A stretch of 64,000 bases of DNA from UBA3839 sp902776985 (GCA_902776985.1 CACYSD010000003.1:31905-95904), one strand, 5' to 3'; shown: positions 43,719 to 53,288, numbered from the stretch's first letter. A program made the numbers and translations. Notes: generated from the sequence alone by a model not told the origin.

Positions 43719-43765
43719 AGACCTCCGGCTTACTATGAGTTGGAGGTCTTTATCTTTTTCCTCCT
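43719..43765 (+). terminator. terminator after the triple SUMF-domain gene
   Basis: AGACCTCC (43719-43726) pairs with GGAGGTCT (43742-43749), followed by TTATCTTTTTCC. Confidence 0.75.
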
Positions 43766-43773
43766 TATTAGCA

Positions 43774-43803
43774 AATCGCACAGGCAATTAAGTTTGTGCG
43801 ATT
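43774..43803. repeat. perfect 9-base inverted repeat
   Basis: AATCGCACA (43774-43782) and TGTGCGATT (43795-43803) with a 12-base loop, between two terminators. No T-tract. Possible operator or part of a small RNA. Confidence 0.6.
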
Positions 43804-43830
43804 CTAACACGCTAGAACTACTTATGAAAA

Positions 43831-43866
43831 GATGCCCCCTGACTGTTCAGAGGGCATTTTTTTTAA
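43831..43866 (+). terminator. second intrinsic terminator
   Basis: ATGCCC-type arm near 43832 pairs with GGGCAT (43851-43856), followed by eight or more T. It lies far from the gene stop and behind another terminator. Confidence 0.7.
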
Positions 43867-43917
43867 TAAAAAAAGTGAAAACATAAATCAGAAGTTTCTA
43901 ATTCTAAAATAAAGACT

Positions 43918-43925
43918 TAACTTTG
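43918..43925 (+). promoter_or_regulatory. -7 promoter element of rsfS-ftsH-cdsA
   Basis: TAACTTTG with a TTTC at 43895-43898 in the -33 position, 51 bases before the rsfS start. Confidence 0.65.
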
Positions 43926-43975
43926 CATGATATTATTGAGTATAAGAAATTGATTATTGAATTAAAGAGATTTAG

Positions 43976-44332
43976 ATGAATAAAAATCCGATTATTGAAA
44001 GTATAGTAAAAGGTATTCAAGAGAAAAAAGGCAAAAACATCAGGGTTGCCGACCTGACACAAATCGATGAGGCGATTTGCAGCTACATAGTGATTTGTGA
44101 GGGTAATTCCCCTAATCAGGTGAGTGCGATAAGCGATGAGGTGGAAGCGGAAGTAAAGAAGAGCATGGGTGTGAGTCCGCTTCATGTGGTGGGGCAGAAC
44201 AACTGTATCTGGGTGGCAATGGACTATGCTGACGTGATGGTTCACGTTTTCCTTCCCGAAGCCCGCGAATTCTACGATATCGATAACCTGTGGGAAGACG
44301 CTATAACTAATGATATTCCGAATTTAGACTAA
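43976..44332 (+). CDS. rsfS: ribosome silencing factor
   Basis: 118 residues, the usual length. It binds L14 and blocks subunit joining when nutrients are scarce. Visible: the family core ICSYIVICEGNSPNQVSAIS and the end WVAMDYADVMVHVFLPEARE with FYDIDNLWEDA. It lies six bases before ftsH, an order common in Bacteroidota. Confidence 0.95.
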   Translation: MNKNPIIESIVKGIQEKKGKNIRVADLTQIDEAICSYIVICEGNSPNQVSAISDEVEAEVKKSMGVSPLHVVGQNNCIWVAMDYADVMVHVFLPEAREFYDIDNLWEDAITNDIPNLD

Positions 44333-44338
44333 TAAACA

Positions 44339-46450
44339 ATGGCAAATATGCAGAATCCGAATAATGGATTACAACCAAATAGACCTCAACAGAGAGGTCA
44401 GGGCAACGGGTCACGTTTTAATTTCACGTGGCTCTACACAATACTGATATTTGGTTTGATGTTTCTGATTTTTACGAGAAACGAGACTAGTGAAGGTCGC
44501 AGAATCGCCTATTCCAAATTCCAGGAATGTGTGGACAGCGGTTATGTGGATGTGGTGACAATAGAGAAGAAGGAACTGGTGGCTACATGTGAACTCAATC
44601 AGAAGGGTGAAGTTTACGTGTTTGGCAATTCAAGTCCACAAAACAATGTCCGCAGGTTTGTGAGCGTTGAAATTGGCAGCATAGATCAGGTGGAGGAGTA
44701 TCTCAACGAAAGCCGCTCCAAGGGCAGGTTTAATGGACTGGTGAAGTACGAACAGAACGACAACCTGTTCATGAATATCTTCTGGCAGATTTTCCCGTTC
44801 GTCCTCATTATCGGTATTTGGATGTTCATAATGAGAAGAGTGGGAGGTGCAGGCGGCATGGGCGGCGGCATCTTCTCCGTGGGTAAATCCAAGGCAAAGT
44901 TGTTTGAGAAGGATGTGAACGACGCTTCTCGTATCACATTCAAGGATGTAGCAGGTCTTGAAGGTGCAAAGCAGGAGGTGCAGGAGATTGTGGACTTCCT
45001 GATGAAGCCTGACAAATATACCAACCTGGGTGGTAAGATTCCAAAGGGTGCATTGCTCGTCGGTCCTCCGGGAACGGGTAAGACTCTACTGGCAAAGGCT
45101 GTGGCAGGTGAGGCTAACGTGCCGTTCTTCTCGCTGTCGGGTTCTGACTTCGTGGAGATGTTTGTGGGTGTGGGAGCGTCACGAGTACGTGACCTGTTCC
45201 AGCAGGCTAAGGCTAAATCGCCTTGTATCGTCTTCATTGATGAAATCGACGCTATCGGACGCGCCCGCAGCAAGACTCTCAGCATGAGTTCGAACGATGA
45301 ACGCGAGAATACGCTCAACCAGCTTCTCACTGAGATGGACGGCTTCGGTACCAACAGCGGTATTATCATCCTTGCTGCGACGAACCGTGCCGACATCCTG
45401 GATAAGGCTCTTCTGCGTGCCGGACGTTTTGACCGCCAGATAAATGTGGATCTGCCTGACCTGAATGAGCGCAAGGCTATCTTCAATGTGCATCTGCGTC
45501 CTGTGAAGATTGACGAGACCGTGGATGTGGATTTGCTTGCACGTCAGACACCTGGCTTCTCAGGTGCAGATATTGCCAATGTGTGCAACGAAGCTGCCCT
45601 GATAGCAGCCCGTAGAAACAGCGAATGGGTTGACCGCCAGTGCTTCCTCGATGCTGTGGACAGAATCATCGGCGGACTTGAAAAGAAAACGAAGGTGATG
45701 ACTGTATCAGAAAAGAGAGCCATTGCCTTGCACGAGGCTGGTCATGCTACCATCTCCTGGCATTTGGAATATGCCAACCCGCTTGTGAAGGTTACCATTG
45801 TGCCTCGCGGACAGGCTCTGGGTGCTGCATGGTACACTCCCGAAGAGCGTCCGATTACAACTAAGGAGGAACTGCTCGACCAGATTTGCTCATTGCTGGG
45901 TGGTCGCGCAGCTGAGGAACTCTGTGTGGGACGTGTCTCAACAGGTGCGATGAACGACCTGGAACGTGTTACCCAGATGACCTACGCTATGGTGGTGTAC
46001 TACGGCATGGGCAAGGAGGTTTCTAATCTCTGCTACTACAACAACCAAAGCGAATATACTTTCCAGAAGCCTTACAGCGAAACTACCGCTGAACTGATTG
46101 ACAAGGAGGTGAAGGCAATCATCGACGAGCAGTACGAGAGAGCTAAGCGTGTGATTCTTGAACACAAGGACGGACATGCTGCGCTTGCCCAGATGCTTGT
46201 GGACAAGGAAGTGATATTGGCTGAGGATGTGGAACATGTGTTCGGTGAACGTAAATTCATATCCCGTACAGAGGAGATTATGGCGCTGAACGAGAAGCAG
46301 AAGAATGATTCTGCTGAGAACTCGGACGCTGAATCGAAAAACGATGCTGCTTCCGTGGCAGACGAGAATGCTGAAATCGTGCGTCAGAAGGCCATCGATG
46401 CCGTAGTGGAAAAAGCAAAGCGGGCAGCAAATGAAAATAACAATGCCTAA
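44339..46450 (+). CDS. ftsH: ATP-dependent zinc metalloprotease FtsH
   Basis: 703 residues. Two membrane spans (FTWLYTILIFGLMFLIFT and MNIFWQIFPFVLIIGIWMFI) flank a periplasmic domain. Then the AAA module with Walker A GPPGTGKT, Walker B IVFIDEIDAIG and the second region ATNRADILDKALLRAGRFD. The zinc site is HEAGH. The C-terminal ~60 residues are a charged Glu/Asn/Ala tail without family features. It degrades unneeded membrane and regulatory proteins. Confidence 0.97.
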   Translation: MANMQNPNNGLQPNRPQQRGQGNGSRFNFTWLYTILIFGLMFLIFTRNETSEGRRIAYSKFQECVDSGYVDVVTIEKKELVATCELNQKGEVYVFGNSSPQNNVRRFVSVEIGSIDQVEEYLNESRSKGRFNGLVKYEQNDNLFMNIFWQIFPFVLIIGIWMFIMRRVGGAGGMGGGIFSVGKSKAKLFEKDVNDASRITFKDVAGLEGAKQEVQEIVDFLMKPDKYTNLGGKIPKGALLVGPPGTGKTLLAKAVAGEANVPFFSLSGSDFVEMFVGVGASRVRDLFQQAKAKSPCIVFIDEIDAIGRARSKTLSMSSNDERENTLNQLLTEMDGFGTNSGIIILAATNRADILDKALLRAGRFDRQINVDLPDLNERKAIFNVHLRPVKIDETVDVDLLARQTPGFSGADIANVCNEAALIAARRNSEWVDRQCFLDAVDRIIGGLEKKTKVMTVSEKRAIALHEAGHATISWHLEYANPLVKVTIVPRGQALGAAWYTPEERPITTKEELLDQICSLLGGRAAEELCVGRVSTGAMNDLERVTQMTYAMVVYYGMGKEVSNLCYYNNQSEYTFQKPYSETTAELIDKEVKAIIDEQYERAKRVILEHKDGHAALAQMLVDKEVILAEDVEHVFGERKFISRTEEIMALNEKQKNDSAENSDAESKNDAASVADENAEIVRQKAIDAVVEKAKRAANENNNA

Positions 46451-46468
46451 CACCTAATAATATTATAT

Positions 46469-47341
46469 ATGAAGAGTAATCTTTTATTGCGTTCTATCAC
46501 AGGAATTCTGTTTGTTGTGGTTTTGGTTGCCGCAATAGTCTCAGGACCTTATTCGTTCGGATTCCTTTTTGCCATTGTAACTGGCTTGACAACATGGGAG
46601 TTCTGCTCAATACTGAACAAGAACCAGGGTGTTCAGATTAACAAACTGATAACAACTGCTGCAGCGGTTATCTTTTTCTTCTCTGTTTACGGATTCTCTC
46701 TTGGAGTGTCGGGTACAGGCATCTTTGTACCACTGTGCCTGTCTATCTTGTATCTGTTCATCAGCGAACTGTACACAAACAGTGAAACTCCAATACAGAA
46801 CTGGGCTTATGCTCTGATGGCTTTGCTTTATATCGCATTGCCTTTCTCGTTGCTGAGCATCCTGACCATCGAATTCTTCCCAGTGCCGGGAACGGGATTG
46901 AATGCTGTGGCGTATAGAAGCATCTTTGCTCTTTCAATCTTCATTTTCCTGTGGTCGAGCGATACAGGTGCATACATCTTCGGAGTGTGGCTGGGCAAAC
47001 ACAGACTGTTCCCCCGTATCTCCCCTAAGAAGTCATGGGAGGGTAGTGTAGGCGGTACAGTTGTGGCATTGGCTGCCTCGCAGATAATTGCAATCTGGAG
47101 CAACGACTTCGCTCCTGATGACGCTGTGCTCAACCGCCTCTACTGGGCAGGACTGGCATTTGTGGTTGTGGTCTTCGGTACTTGGGGCGACCTGGTGGAG
47201 TCCCTGCTGAAACGCAAGCTCGGCATTAAGGATTCCGGGAACATCCTTCCCGGACACGGTGGCATGCTCGACCGTTTCGACTCGTCGCTCGTGGCAATAC
47301 CTGCGGCAGTGGTGTATATCTACTCAATATCATTGATCTGA
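46469..47341 (+). CDS. cdsA: phosphatidate cytidylyltransferase
   Basis: 290 residues, about eight spans. The C-terminal signature GTWGDLVESLLKRKLGIKDS plus GHGGMLDRFDS is diagnostic. It makes CDP-diacylglycerol, the direct substrate of the CDP-alcohol transferase at 33.8 kb, so the two loci are biochemically linked. 18 bases after ftsH. Confidence 0.95.
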   Translation: MKSNLLLRSITGILFVVVLVAAIVSGPYSFGFLFAIVTGLTTWEFCSILNKNQGVQINKLITTAAAVIFFFSVYGFSLGVSGTGIFVPLCLSILYLFISELYTNSETPIQNWAYALMALLYIALPFSLLSILTIEFFPVPGTGLNAVAYRSIFALSIFIFLWSSDTGAYIFGVWLGKHRLFPRISPKKSWEGSVGGTVVALAASQIIAIWSNDFAPDDAVLNRLYWAGLAFVVVVFGTWGDLVESLLKRKLGIKDSGNILPGHGGMLDRFDSSLVAIPAAVVYIYSISLI

Positions 47342-47373
47342 GCAGGAGGTGTGCAGATTTTTGAAGATAATTG

Positions 47374-47403
47374 TTGTTAATTAAATATAATTCATTAGAT
47401 TTG
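47374..47403 (+). promoter_or_regulatory. promoter of the DUF349 gene
   Basis: TTG at 47374-47376 and TAGATTTG at 47396-47403, spacer 19. A leader of about 100 bases follows. Confidence 0.7.
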
Positions 47404-47508
47404 CAAGCGAAAAGGCAGATATCGCAATTCTGTCTTAATCAACGTAATAAAAACTAACAAGTGGATTTAACCAATCCGCATATTCTTTAACATTTAATTT
47501 TTGAGGTG

Positions 47509-49338
47509 ATGACTGACATCAAGAACAACGATCAACTGCTGAACGATGAAGAGGCAGTTGTTGAGAACAACAATGAAGTTGCTACAGAAGAACAGCAAGT
47601 GGAAGCTGTGGCAAATCAAGAAACAGAAGAATCAGAGGAGGCTGATAGCGTAGTCCGTTATGAGTCGAAAGCTGAAGTGATGAACCGCCTGAAGGATATG
47701 ATTGACAGCGAAGACGCTATTTCCCGTCAGGAGACAGACGCATTGAAGAGCACTTTCTATAAACTACATAAACAGCAGCAGGAGGCTGAGTATGAGGAGT
47801 ACATCAAGAACGGTGGTGCTCCTGAGGAATATCAGCCTGCGGCAAATGATGATGAGGCTGAGTTCAAGGCTCTCATGAATACTGTCCGTGAGAAAAGAGC
47901 GGCTCAGCATGAAGAGGAACTGAAGATGCTTGAGGAGAACTATAACAAGAAAGTAGCCATCATCGATAGAATTAAGGAAATCCTTTCCAAGCCTGATGAG
48001 GTGAACCGCTCATATAGTGAAATACGTACTCTGCAGCAGGAATGGAATGATATCAAACAGGTGCCTGCAGAGAAGGCTACGGATTTGTGGAAAACATACC
48101 AGCAGAACATAGAGCAGTTCTACGACACTCTGAAACTTAACAACGAATTCAGAGCATACGACTTCAAGAAGAATCTTGAGCTGAAGACTGAACTGTGCAA
48201 GCGTGCAGAACAGCTGTGCGAGGAAGAGGATGTTATCTCTGCATTCCGCGCTTTGCAGCAGCTGCATCAGGAATTCCGCGAGATAGGTCCTGTGGAACGT
48301 GATCTTCGTGAAGAAATCTGGAACAGATTCAAGGCAGCTTCAACAATAGTGAACAAGCGCCATCAGGATTATTTCGAATCACGCAAGGAGCAGGAGCAGC
48401 AGAATCTTGAAAAGAAGACTGCACTCTGCGAACAGGTTGAGAATTTCGACCTCGAAAGCCTTCATACTTTCGCTGATTGGAACGATGTTTCCTCAAAAAT
48501 CATAGAGCTGCAGGCTGAATGGAAGACCATCGGCTATGCTCCTCAGAAGATGAACGTTAAGATTTTCGAGCGTTTCAGAGAGTCTTGTGACAATTTCTTC
48601 ACCAAGAAGACTGAATTCTTCAAGAATGTACGTGAATCGCTGAACAACAATCTCAAGCAGAAACTTGAATTGTGTGAGAAAGCTGAAGCTGCTAAGGATA
48701 GCACAGATTGGAAGAAGACAACAGACTTGCTGCAGTCGCTCCAGAAGCAGTGGCGCGAAATCGGTACTGTGCCTAAGAAATACAGCGATGAGATATGGAA
48801 GCGCTTCAATGCAGCCTGCGATGCTTTCTTTGCAGCAAAGAAGGAAGCTAACCACTCTCAGTATGCTGAGCAGATTGAGAACCTGCAGAAGAAGCAGGCA
48901 ATCATAGACGAACTGAAGGCTATCGATCCTGCTACTGAGACCGACGACTATCGTGACCGTCTGCGTGATGCTCAGGAGAGATGGAATCAGATAGGACATG
49001 TTCCTTTCAAGGAGAAAGAGAATATCTACAAGGCATTGCGTGAGCAGATGGATCGTCTCTATGGTGCTCTGAACGAACATGCTGTCCAGAAACGTATTAG
49101 CCGATTCAAGTCGGAAGTCAAGGACAACGATGGCAAGGTTAAGGAAAAACTCCTTCGTCAGTACGACATATTGAAGAATGAGATAAAGACTTACGAGAAT
49201 AACCTCGGATTCCTTACTCTTTCATCCAAGTCCAAGAACGGAAACCAGTTGGTCAACGAACTTAACCGCAAAGTTGACAAATTGCGTAGCGATTTGAACG
49301 AAATCCAACAAAAGCTGGATGCACTGTCAAATGAATAG
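47509..49338 (+). CDS. DUF349 domain-containing protein
   Basis: 609 residues from the ATG at 47509 (a GTG just before it at 47506 is less likely). The N-terminal ~60 residues are very acidic and low in complexity (NNNEVATEEQQVEAVANQET...). The rest is helical with at least five DUF349 repeats recognised by WxxIGxVP(x)K(x)xxxxWxRF patterns (e.g. EWNDIKQVPAEKATDLWKTY, WREIGTVPKKYSDEIWKRF, RWNQIGHVPFKEKENIY). A coiled coil ends the protein. Function not established. Confidence 0.9.
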   Translation: MTDIKNNDQLLNDEEAVVENNNEVATEEQQVEAVANQETEESEEADSVVRYESKAEVMNRLKDMIDSEDAISRQETDALKSTFYKLHKQQQEAEYEEYIKNGGAPEEYQPAANDDEAEFKALMNTVREKRAAQHEEELKMLEENYNKKVAIIDRIKEILSKPDEVNRSYSEIRTLQQEWNDIKQVPAEKATDLWKTYQQNIEQFYDTLKLNNEFRAYDFKKNLELKTELCKRAEQLCEEEDVISAFRALQQLHQEFREIGPVERDLREEIWNRFKAASTIVNKRHQDYFESRKEQEQQNLEKKTALCEQVENFDLESLHTFADWNDVSSKIIELQAEWKTIGYAPQKMNVKIFERFRESCDNFFTKKTEFFKNVRESLNNNLKQKLELCEKAEAAKDSTDWKKTTDLLQSLQKQWREIGTVPKKYSDEIWKRFNAACDAFFAAKKEANHSQYAEQIENLQKKQAIIDELKAIDPATETDDYRDRLRDAQERWNQIGHVPFKEKENIYKALREQMDRLYGALNEHAVQKRISRFKSEVKDNDGKVKEKLLRQYDILKNEIKTYENNLGFLTLSSKSKNGNQLVNELNRKVDKLRSDLNEIQQKLDALSNE

Positions 49339-49444
49339 TTTGATATAAAAGTGTTACTAAATGTGAAAAAATCCAAGGTGTTATTTATATATTCAGCTAG
49401 TTTTGTTAAATAGATTTAAAACCGATGCAAAAACTTGGAAAAAG

Positions 49445-49477
49445 TTTGTTGGTATTTGAAAAAAACCAGTAAATTTG
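49445..49477 (+). promoter_or_regulatory. promoter upstream of the porE-like gene
   Basis: TTTG at 49445-49448 and TAAATTTG at 49470-49477, spacer 21. An intrinsic terminator lies only ~40 bases beyond the expected transcript start. Confidence 0.7.
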
Positions 49478-49521
49478 CAACGTGTTTTTCATGGTATTAG
49501 ATTTATTTTAAGGTTAGTAAG

Positions 49522-49553
49522 ATTGCTTGTCGTGAGATAAGCAATTTTTTTTT
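49522..49553 (+). terminator. intrinsic terminator inside the porE-like leader
   Basis: ATTGCTT (49522-49528) pairs with AAGCAAT (49539-49545), followed by nine T. It stands between a good promoter and the gene, so it would release a ~70-base RNA or act as an attenuator. A six-codon frame (MVLDLF, 49491-49511) precedes it. Confidence 0.7.
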
Positions 49554-49632
49554 GTAATAAATCGTCGCTTTTTTCGTTTATTTATATGGATGATATAGAT
49601 AATAATAAAAGTCGAACACATTATATATATAA

Positions 49633-51753
49633 TTGTTGAATACGTTGAAAAAACTCCAATATACATTTTCCTCTGTTTTAATACTCTTCTTGTTGAGTGT
49701 TGTGTTGGCATGCAGTAATGAAACCATAGCATTCAAGAAAGGAGAGCAGGCTTATGCTCTCGGTGAATACTACACGGCATCTGTGTATTTCAAGAAGTCT
49801 TATTCACAGTGCAAGGTAAAGGATAAGGTGAAGCGCGGAGTACGTGCTTGGTGGATGGGAGAGTGCTATCGCCGTATAAACTATGTGCAGAAGTCGGTGG
49901 CTGCATACCAGAATGCAGTCAGATACAAATATCCAGACTCTACTGCGATACTCTACCTGGCACAACAGCAATTGAAAACTGGCAACTACACCAAGGCGAA
50001 ACTGAATTTTCAGGAGTACCTTAAACTGAATCCTGGAAACGAACTGGCTCTGATTGGAGTACGTTCATGTGAACTGGCTCCGGTGTGGAAGGCGGCACCC
50101 AATCTCTACAAGATCAAGCGTGAGGCTCTGTTCAATAGCCGCAGAAGCGATTTCTCGCCTATGCTGCTGCCTGAGCTGACAACTAATGCAAGCAGGGAAG
50201 ATGTGAACGAAGCTGCGGCAAATGCTGCAGAACAGAAAGCTGTGAAAACGGAGAAAGTGGATTTCAATATCTCCCAGTTGGAATCTTCACAGCTGTTTTT
50301 CACTTCTACAAGAAACGATGCAACCGGTGATGACTTCAGCGGAGTAACCGGAGTGAAGTTCGCGGATATATTCCTTGCCCGTCGTGATGAGACTGGAAAA
50401 TGGAAGCAGCCGGAGATTATAGAATCGGAAGTGAACAGCAATTATGATGAAGGAGCGTGCTGCTTCAGCCCCGATGCTAAGACTATGTACTTCACCCGTT
50501 GCAGCAGCGATCCCGACTATCCACGCAATGCCGAGATCTGGAAATCCACCCGTAGCGACGCTTCATGGTCGAAACCTTCAAAGTGCGAGATATCCAAAGA
50601 TACTCTCTCAAGTTTTGCCCATCCTACGATAAGTCCTGACGGACAGTGGATGTACTTCACAAGTGACATGCCGGGCGGAATAGGTGGATTGGATATCTGG
50701 AGAATCAGAATTACCGATACTGGATTCGGAGGCGTGGAGAACCTTGGCCGACCAATCAATTCACCCGGTGATGAAATGTTCCCGTCGTTCCGTCCTAACG
50801 GTGATTTGTATTTCTCCAGCGACGGACATCCGGGCATGGGAGGACTTGATATCTTCAAGGCTACACCTGACTCGTTGAGGGGATGGGTAGTGGAGAATCA
50901 GCAGTTCCCTCTCAACTCCTCTGCCGATGATTTCGGCATCACCTTCGACGGAGTGCACAACCGTGGATTCTTCTGCTCAAGCCGCAACGACGGAAAGGGC
51001 TGGGAGCATATCTATAGTTTCGAACTGCCGGAAGTGTTACAGACCGTCACAGGATGGTTGTATGAGAAGGATGGCTATGCTCTGCCTGGCGGTATGGTGT
51101 ATATGGTAGGCAATGACGGCACCAATGAGAAGGTTGTTCTCCGAAGCGACGGCTCGTTTACCAAGGTGCTTAAGCCAGGTGTGGAATATGTGTTCCTTGG
51201 TTCATGCAACGGCTATCTTAATGTGAAGCAGTCGCTGACCGTAGTGCAAAGCGAGGAGAGCGAGGACTATGTTCTGCAATTTGCACTTCCTCCAATCAAT
51301 ATCCCTGTGCTGATAGAGAATATCTTCTATGAGTTCGACAAGGCAAACCTCCTGCCTGAGAGCGAGGAAGCACTGAGCCGCCTTGTCACCATGATGGAGG
51401 ATAATCCCAATATCACAATTGAATTGAGTAGCCACTGCGACTATCGTGGTAGTGATACTTATAACAAACATCTTTCGCAGCGAAGAGCGGAAAGCGTGGT
51501 TAATTACCTCATTAACCACGGAATCAAGCGCGACCGTCTTACTGCAGTCGGATATGGTGAGGAACGCCCAAAGGTGATTCGTAAACGTGCAGCATCACAG
51601 CATGAGTTCCTGAACGAGGGTGATACCCTCACGGAGGAGTTCATCAAGAAGTTTGATAATGAGAAGCAGGAGATTTGTAATGCTTTGAACCGACGCACGG
51701 AGTTCAGAGTTCTCCGAACTACCTATGGAATGACAATGGATGAACTTAAATAA
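49633..51753 (+). CDS. PorE-like type IX secretion lipoprotein (TPR, beta-propeller, CRD, OmpA)
   Basis: 706 residues with the four-part layout of PorE (PG1058). There is a lipobox (LLSVVLAC) and TPR repeats (~residues 30-150; GEQAYALGEYYTASVYFKKS). A PD40 beta-propeller follows (~215-460; e.g. FSPDAKTMYFTRC, ISPDGQWMYFTSD, FRPNGDLYFSSD), then a CarboxypepD_reg-like domain (VTGWLYEKDGYALPGGMVYM). The OmpA-like peptidoglycan-binding domain ends it (ELSSHCDYRGSDTYNKHLS, QRRAESVVNYLI). It would tie the T9SS machinery to the cell wall. No ATG fits the start; TTG codons at 49633, 49636 and 49645 all keep the signal peptide, so the exact start is uncertain. Confidence 0.87.
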   Translation: MLNTLKKLQYTFSSVLILFLLSVVLACSNETIAFKKGEQAYALGEYYTASVYFKKSYSQCKVKDKVKRGVRAWWMGECYRRINYVQKSVAAYQNAVRYKYPDSTAILYLAQQQLKTGNYTKAKLNFQEYLKLNPGNELALIGVRSCELAPVWKAAPNLYKIKREALFNSRRSDFSPMLLPELTTNASREDVNEAAANAAEQKAVKTEKVDFNISQLESSQLFFTSTRNDATGDDFSGVTGVKFADIFLARRDETGKWKQPEIIESEVNSNYDEGACCFSPDAKTMYFTRCSSDPDYPRNAEIWKSTRSDASWSKPSKCEISKDTLSSFAHPTISPDGQWMYFTSDMPGGIGGLDIWRIRITDTGFGGVENLGRPINSPGDEMFPSFRPNGDLYFSSDGHPGMGGLDIFKATPDSLRGWVVENQQFPLNSSADDFGITFDGVHNRGFFCSSRNDGKGWEHIYSFELPEVLQTVTGWLYEKDGYALPGGMVYMVGNDGTNEKVVLRSDGSFTKVLKPGVEYVFLGSCNGYLNVKQSLTVVQSEESEDYVLQFALPPINIPVLIENIFYEFDKANLLPESEEALSRLVTMMEDNPNITIELSSHCDYRGSDTYNKHLSQRRAESVVNYLINHGIKRDRLTAVGYGEERPKVIRKRAASQHEFLNEGDTLTEEFIKKFDNEKQEICNALNRRTEFRVLRTTYGMTMDELK

Positions 51754-51755
51754 AA

Positions 51756-51797
51756 AAGCCCCCTCCTTATCCCAAATGGGAAGAGAGGGGGTAATTT
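51756..51797. terminator. bidirectional terminator between porE-like gene and dapA
   Basis: CCCCCTC (51759-51765) pairs with GAGGGGG (51785-51791), with A-rich bases before and T-rich bases after. It serves both convergent genes and resembles the GACCC-type palindromes further right. Confidence 0.75.
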
Positions 51798-51824
51798 ATT
51801 TCTGAGAGAGAATGTCTGTTGTCG

Positions 51825-52718
51825 TCAACACTTGATGTTGAGTTCTTTTACGATTGCTGCAATCTCGCCCAGTGTGGTGAGGCGTGCAGGAACCAGAGGC
51901 AGGCGCAGCTCGTTGTCAATCATTCCCATAGAATTCAGCATAGCCTTGACACCGGCAGGGTTTCCGTCGATGAAGAGCAGTTTGAACAGTTCTGTGAATT
52001 TGTGGTGAATGTGGCGTGCTGAAGGGTAGTCGCCGTTGATTGCCAGACGGACCATTCTGCTGAACTCCTTAGGCAGGGCATTGCCGATAACGCTGATAAC
52101 GCCTACCGCTCCCAGTGTGATAAGAGGGAAGGTGATACCGTCGTCTCCGGAGAGAACATCGAAGTTGGCAGGTTTGTTCTTGATGATATCGTCAATCTGA
52201 GTGAAATTGCCGCTTGCTTCCTTGATTGCCACGATGTTTTCGCAATCGCGGGCAAGACGGAGAGTGGTTTCTGCAGTCATATTCACTCCAACTCGTCCAG
52301 GCACATTATATAATACTACAGGCATGTCAGTTGCTGCAGCTATAGCCTTGAAGTGCTGGTATAATCCTTCTTGTGACGGTTTATTGTAATATGGGCACAC
52401 ACTGAGAATTCCGTCTATTCCCTTGAAATCATCATGCTTTAATGAATCAACGATGGCAGCTGTGTTGTTTCCTCCGCATCCCAGGAGAATGGGCACTTTG
52501 CCTTTTACGGTTTCTATTACCAGCTTCTTGATTTTCTGCTTTTCGTCGCTTGTCAGACATGGAGCTTCGCTTGTTGTGCCTAAGACACAGAAGAAATCCA
52601 CTCCGTTAGTCAGCTGGTATTCAACAAGTCGTCGTAAAGCTGTGTAATCTACTTCTCCCGTAGGAGTAAATGGGGTGATTAAGGCCACCCCTAAACCCTT
52701 GAATTTGTTGTGTGCCAT
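51825..52718 (-). CDS. dapA: 4-hydroxy-tetrahydrodipicolinate synthase
   Basis: 297 residues. It condenses pyruvate and aspartate semialdehyde in lysine and diaminopimelate synthesis. Visible: ALITPFTPTGEVDY, GTTSEAPCL, YYNKPSQEGLYQHF, the catalytic-Tyr region VVLYNVPGRVGVNM and the Schiff-base Lys in NIVAIKEASGNF. Full length, single gene behind its own promoter. Confidence 0.97.
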   Translation of the reverse strand: MAHNKFKGLGVALITPFTPTGEVDYTALRRLVEYQLTNGVDFFCVLGTTSEAPCLTSDEKQKIKKLVIETVKGKVPILLGCGGNNTAAIVDSLKHDDFKGIDGILSVCPYYNKPSQEGLYQHFKAIAAATDMPVVLYNVPGRVGVNMTAETTLRLARDCENIVAIKEASGNFTQIDDIIKNKPANFDVLSGDDGITFPLITLGAVGVISVIGNALPKEFSRMVRLAINGDYPSARHIHHKFTELFKLLFIDGNPAGVKAMLNSMGMIDNELRLPLVPARLTTLGEIAAIVKELNIKC

Positions 52719-52764
52719 TAATGTTGTTTGCGTAAATATGACTCTTGTATTATTTTTGACGGTG

Positions 52765-52795
52765 CAAATTTAGCCTTTTATGACCGAATTACAAA
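52765..52795 (-). promoter_or_regulatory. promoter of dapA
   Basis: Minus strand: TTTG at 52795-52792 and TAAATTTG at 52772-52765, spacer 19. Confidence 0.75.
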
Positions 52796-52876
52796 ATAGA
52801 GTCAGTAATAAATGGAATATATCGTCTGTTTTTCATCTTTTTACGTGAAAAAGTTTTCTATTTTTCAAATTTTCAC

Positions 52877-52884
52877 TAACTTTG
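52877..52884 (+). promoter_or_regulatory. -7 promoter element of the HU gene
   Basis: TAACTTTG, about 87 bases before the HU start. No clear -33 element. Confidence 0.6.
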
Positions 52885-52970
52885 CACCCCGTATGTGTTG
52901 GAAAGTGACGCATTTACAAACAAATTCGATTATTATTTTAATTTACACATAAAAAAATACACACACAATT

Positions 52971-53243
52971 ATGACAAAAGCAGATATTGTAAACGAAATT
53001 GCTAAAAACACTGGCATTGACAAGCAGAGCATTCTTGTTACAGTGGAATCATTCATGGATACAGTGAAGAAATCTCTCTCTTCTGGTGAAGATGTATTCC
53101 TTCGCGGATTCGGTAGCTTCATTGTTAAGAAGCGTGCACAGAAGACTGCTCGCAACATCAGCAAGAACACTACTATCATCATCCCAGAGCACAACATTCC
53201 TGCATTCAAGCCAGCTAAGATCTTCTGCGATCAGATGAAGTAA
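52971..53243 (+). CDS. HU-family DNA-binding protein
   Basis: 90 residues, the typical HU length. Visible: MTKADIVNEIAKNTGIDK, the FLRGFGSFIVKKR turn and the DNA-binding arm with TIIIPEHNIPAFKPAK, including the intercalating proline. It bends and packs DNA. It is followed 45 bases later by a tiny basic ribosome-associated-type gene and then rng, an arrangement seen in other Bacteroidales. Confidence 0.96.
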   Translation: MTKADIVNEIAKNTGIDKQSILVTVESFMDTVKKSLSSGEDVFLRGFGSFIVKKRAQKTARNISKNTTIIIPEHNIPAFKPAKIFCDQMK

Positions 53244-53288
53244 AATTCACACACACATTTTTATATAACCCATAAAACATTAGAAATT

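Noticed and set aside
44686..45486. Long minus-strand open frame (266 codons) inside ftsH
   Set aside because: It is a shadow of the ftsH reading frame; the protein is low in complexity, rich in Ser/Arg, and no promoter or start context supports it.
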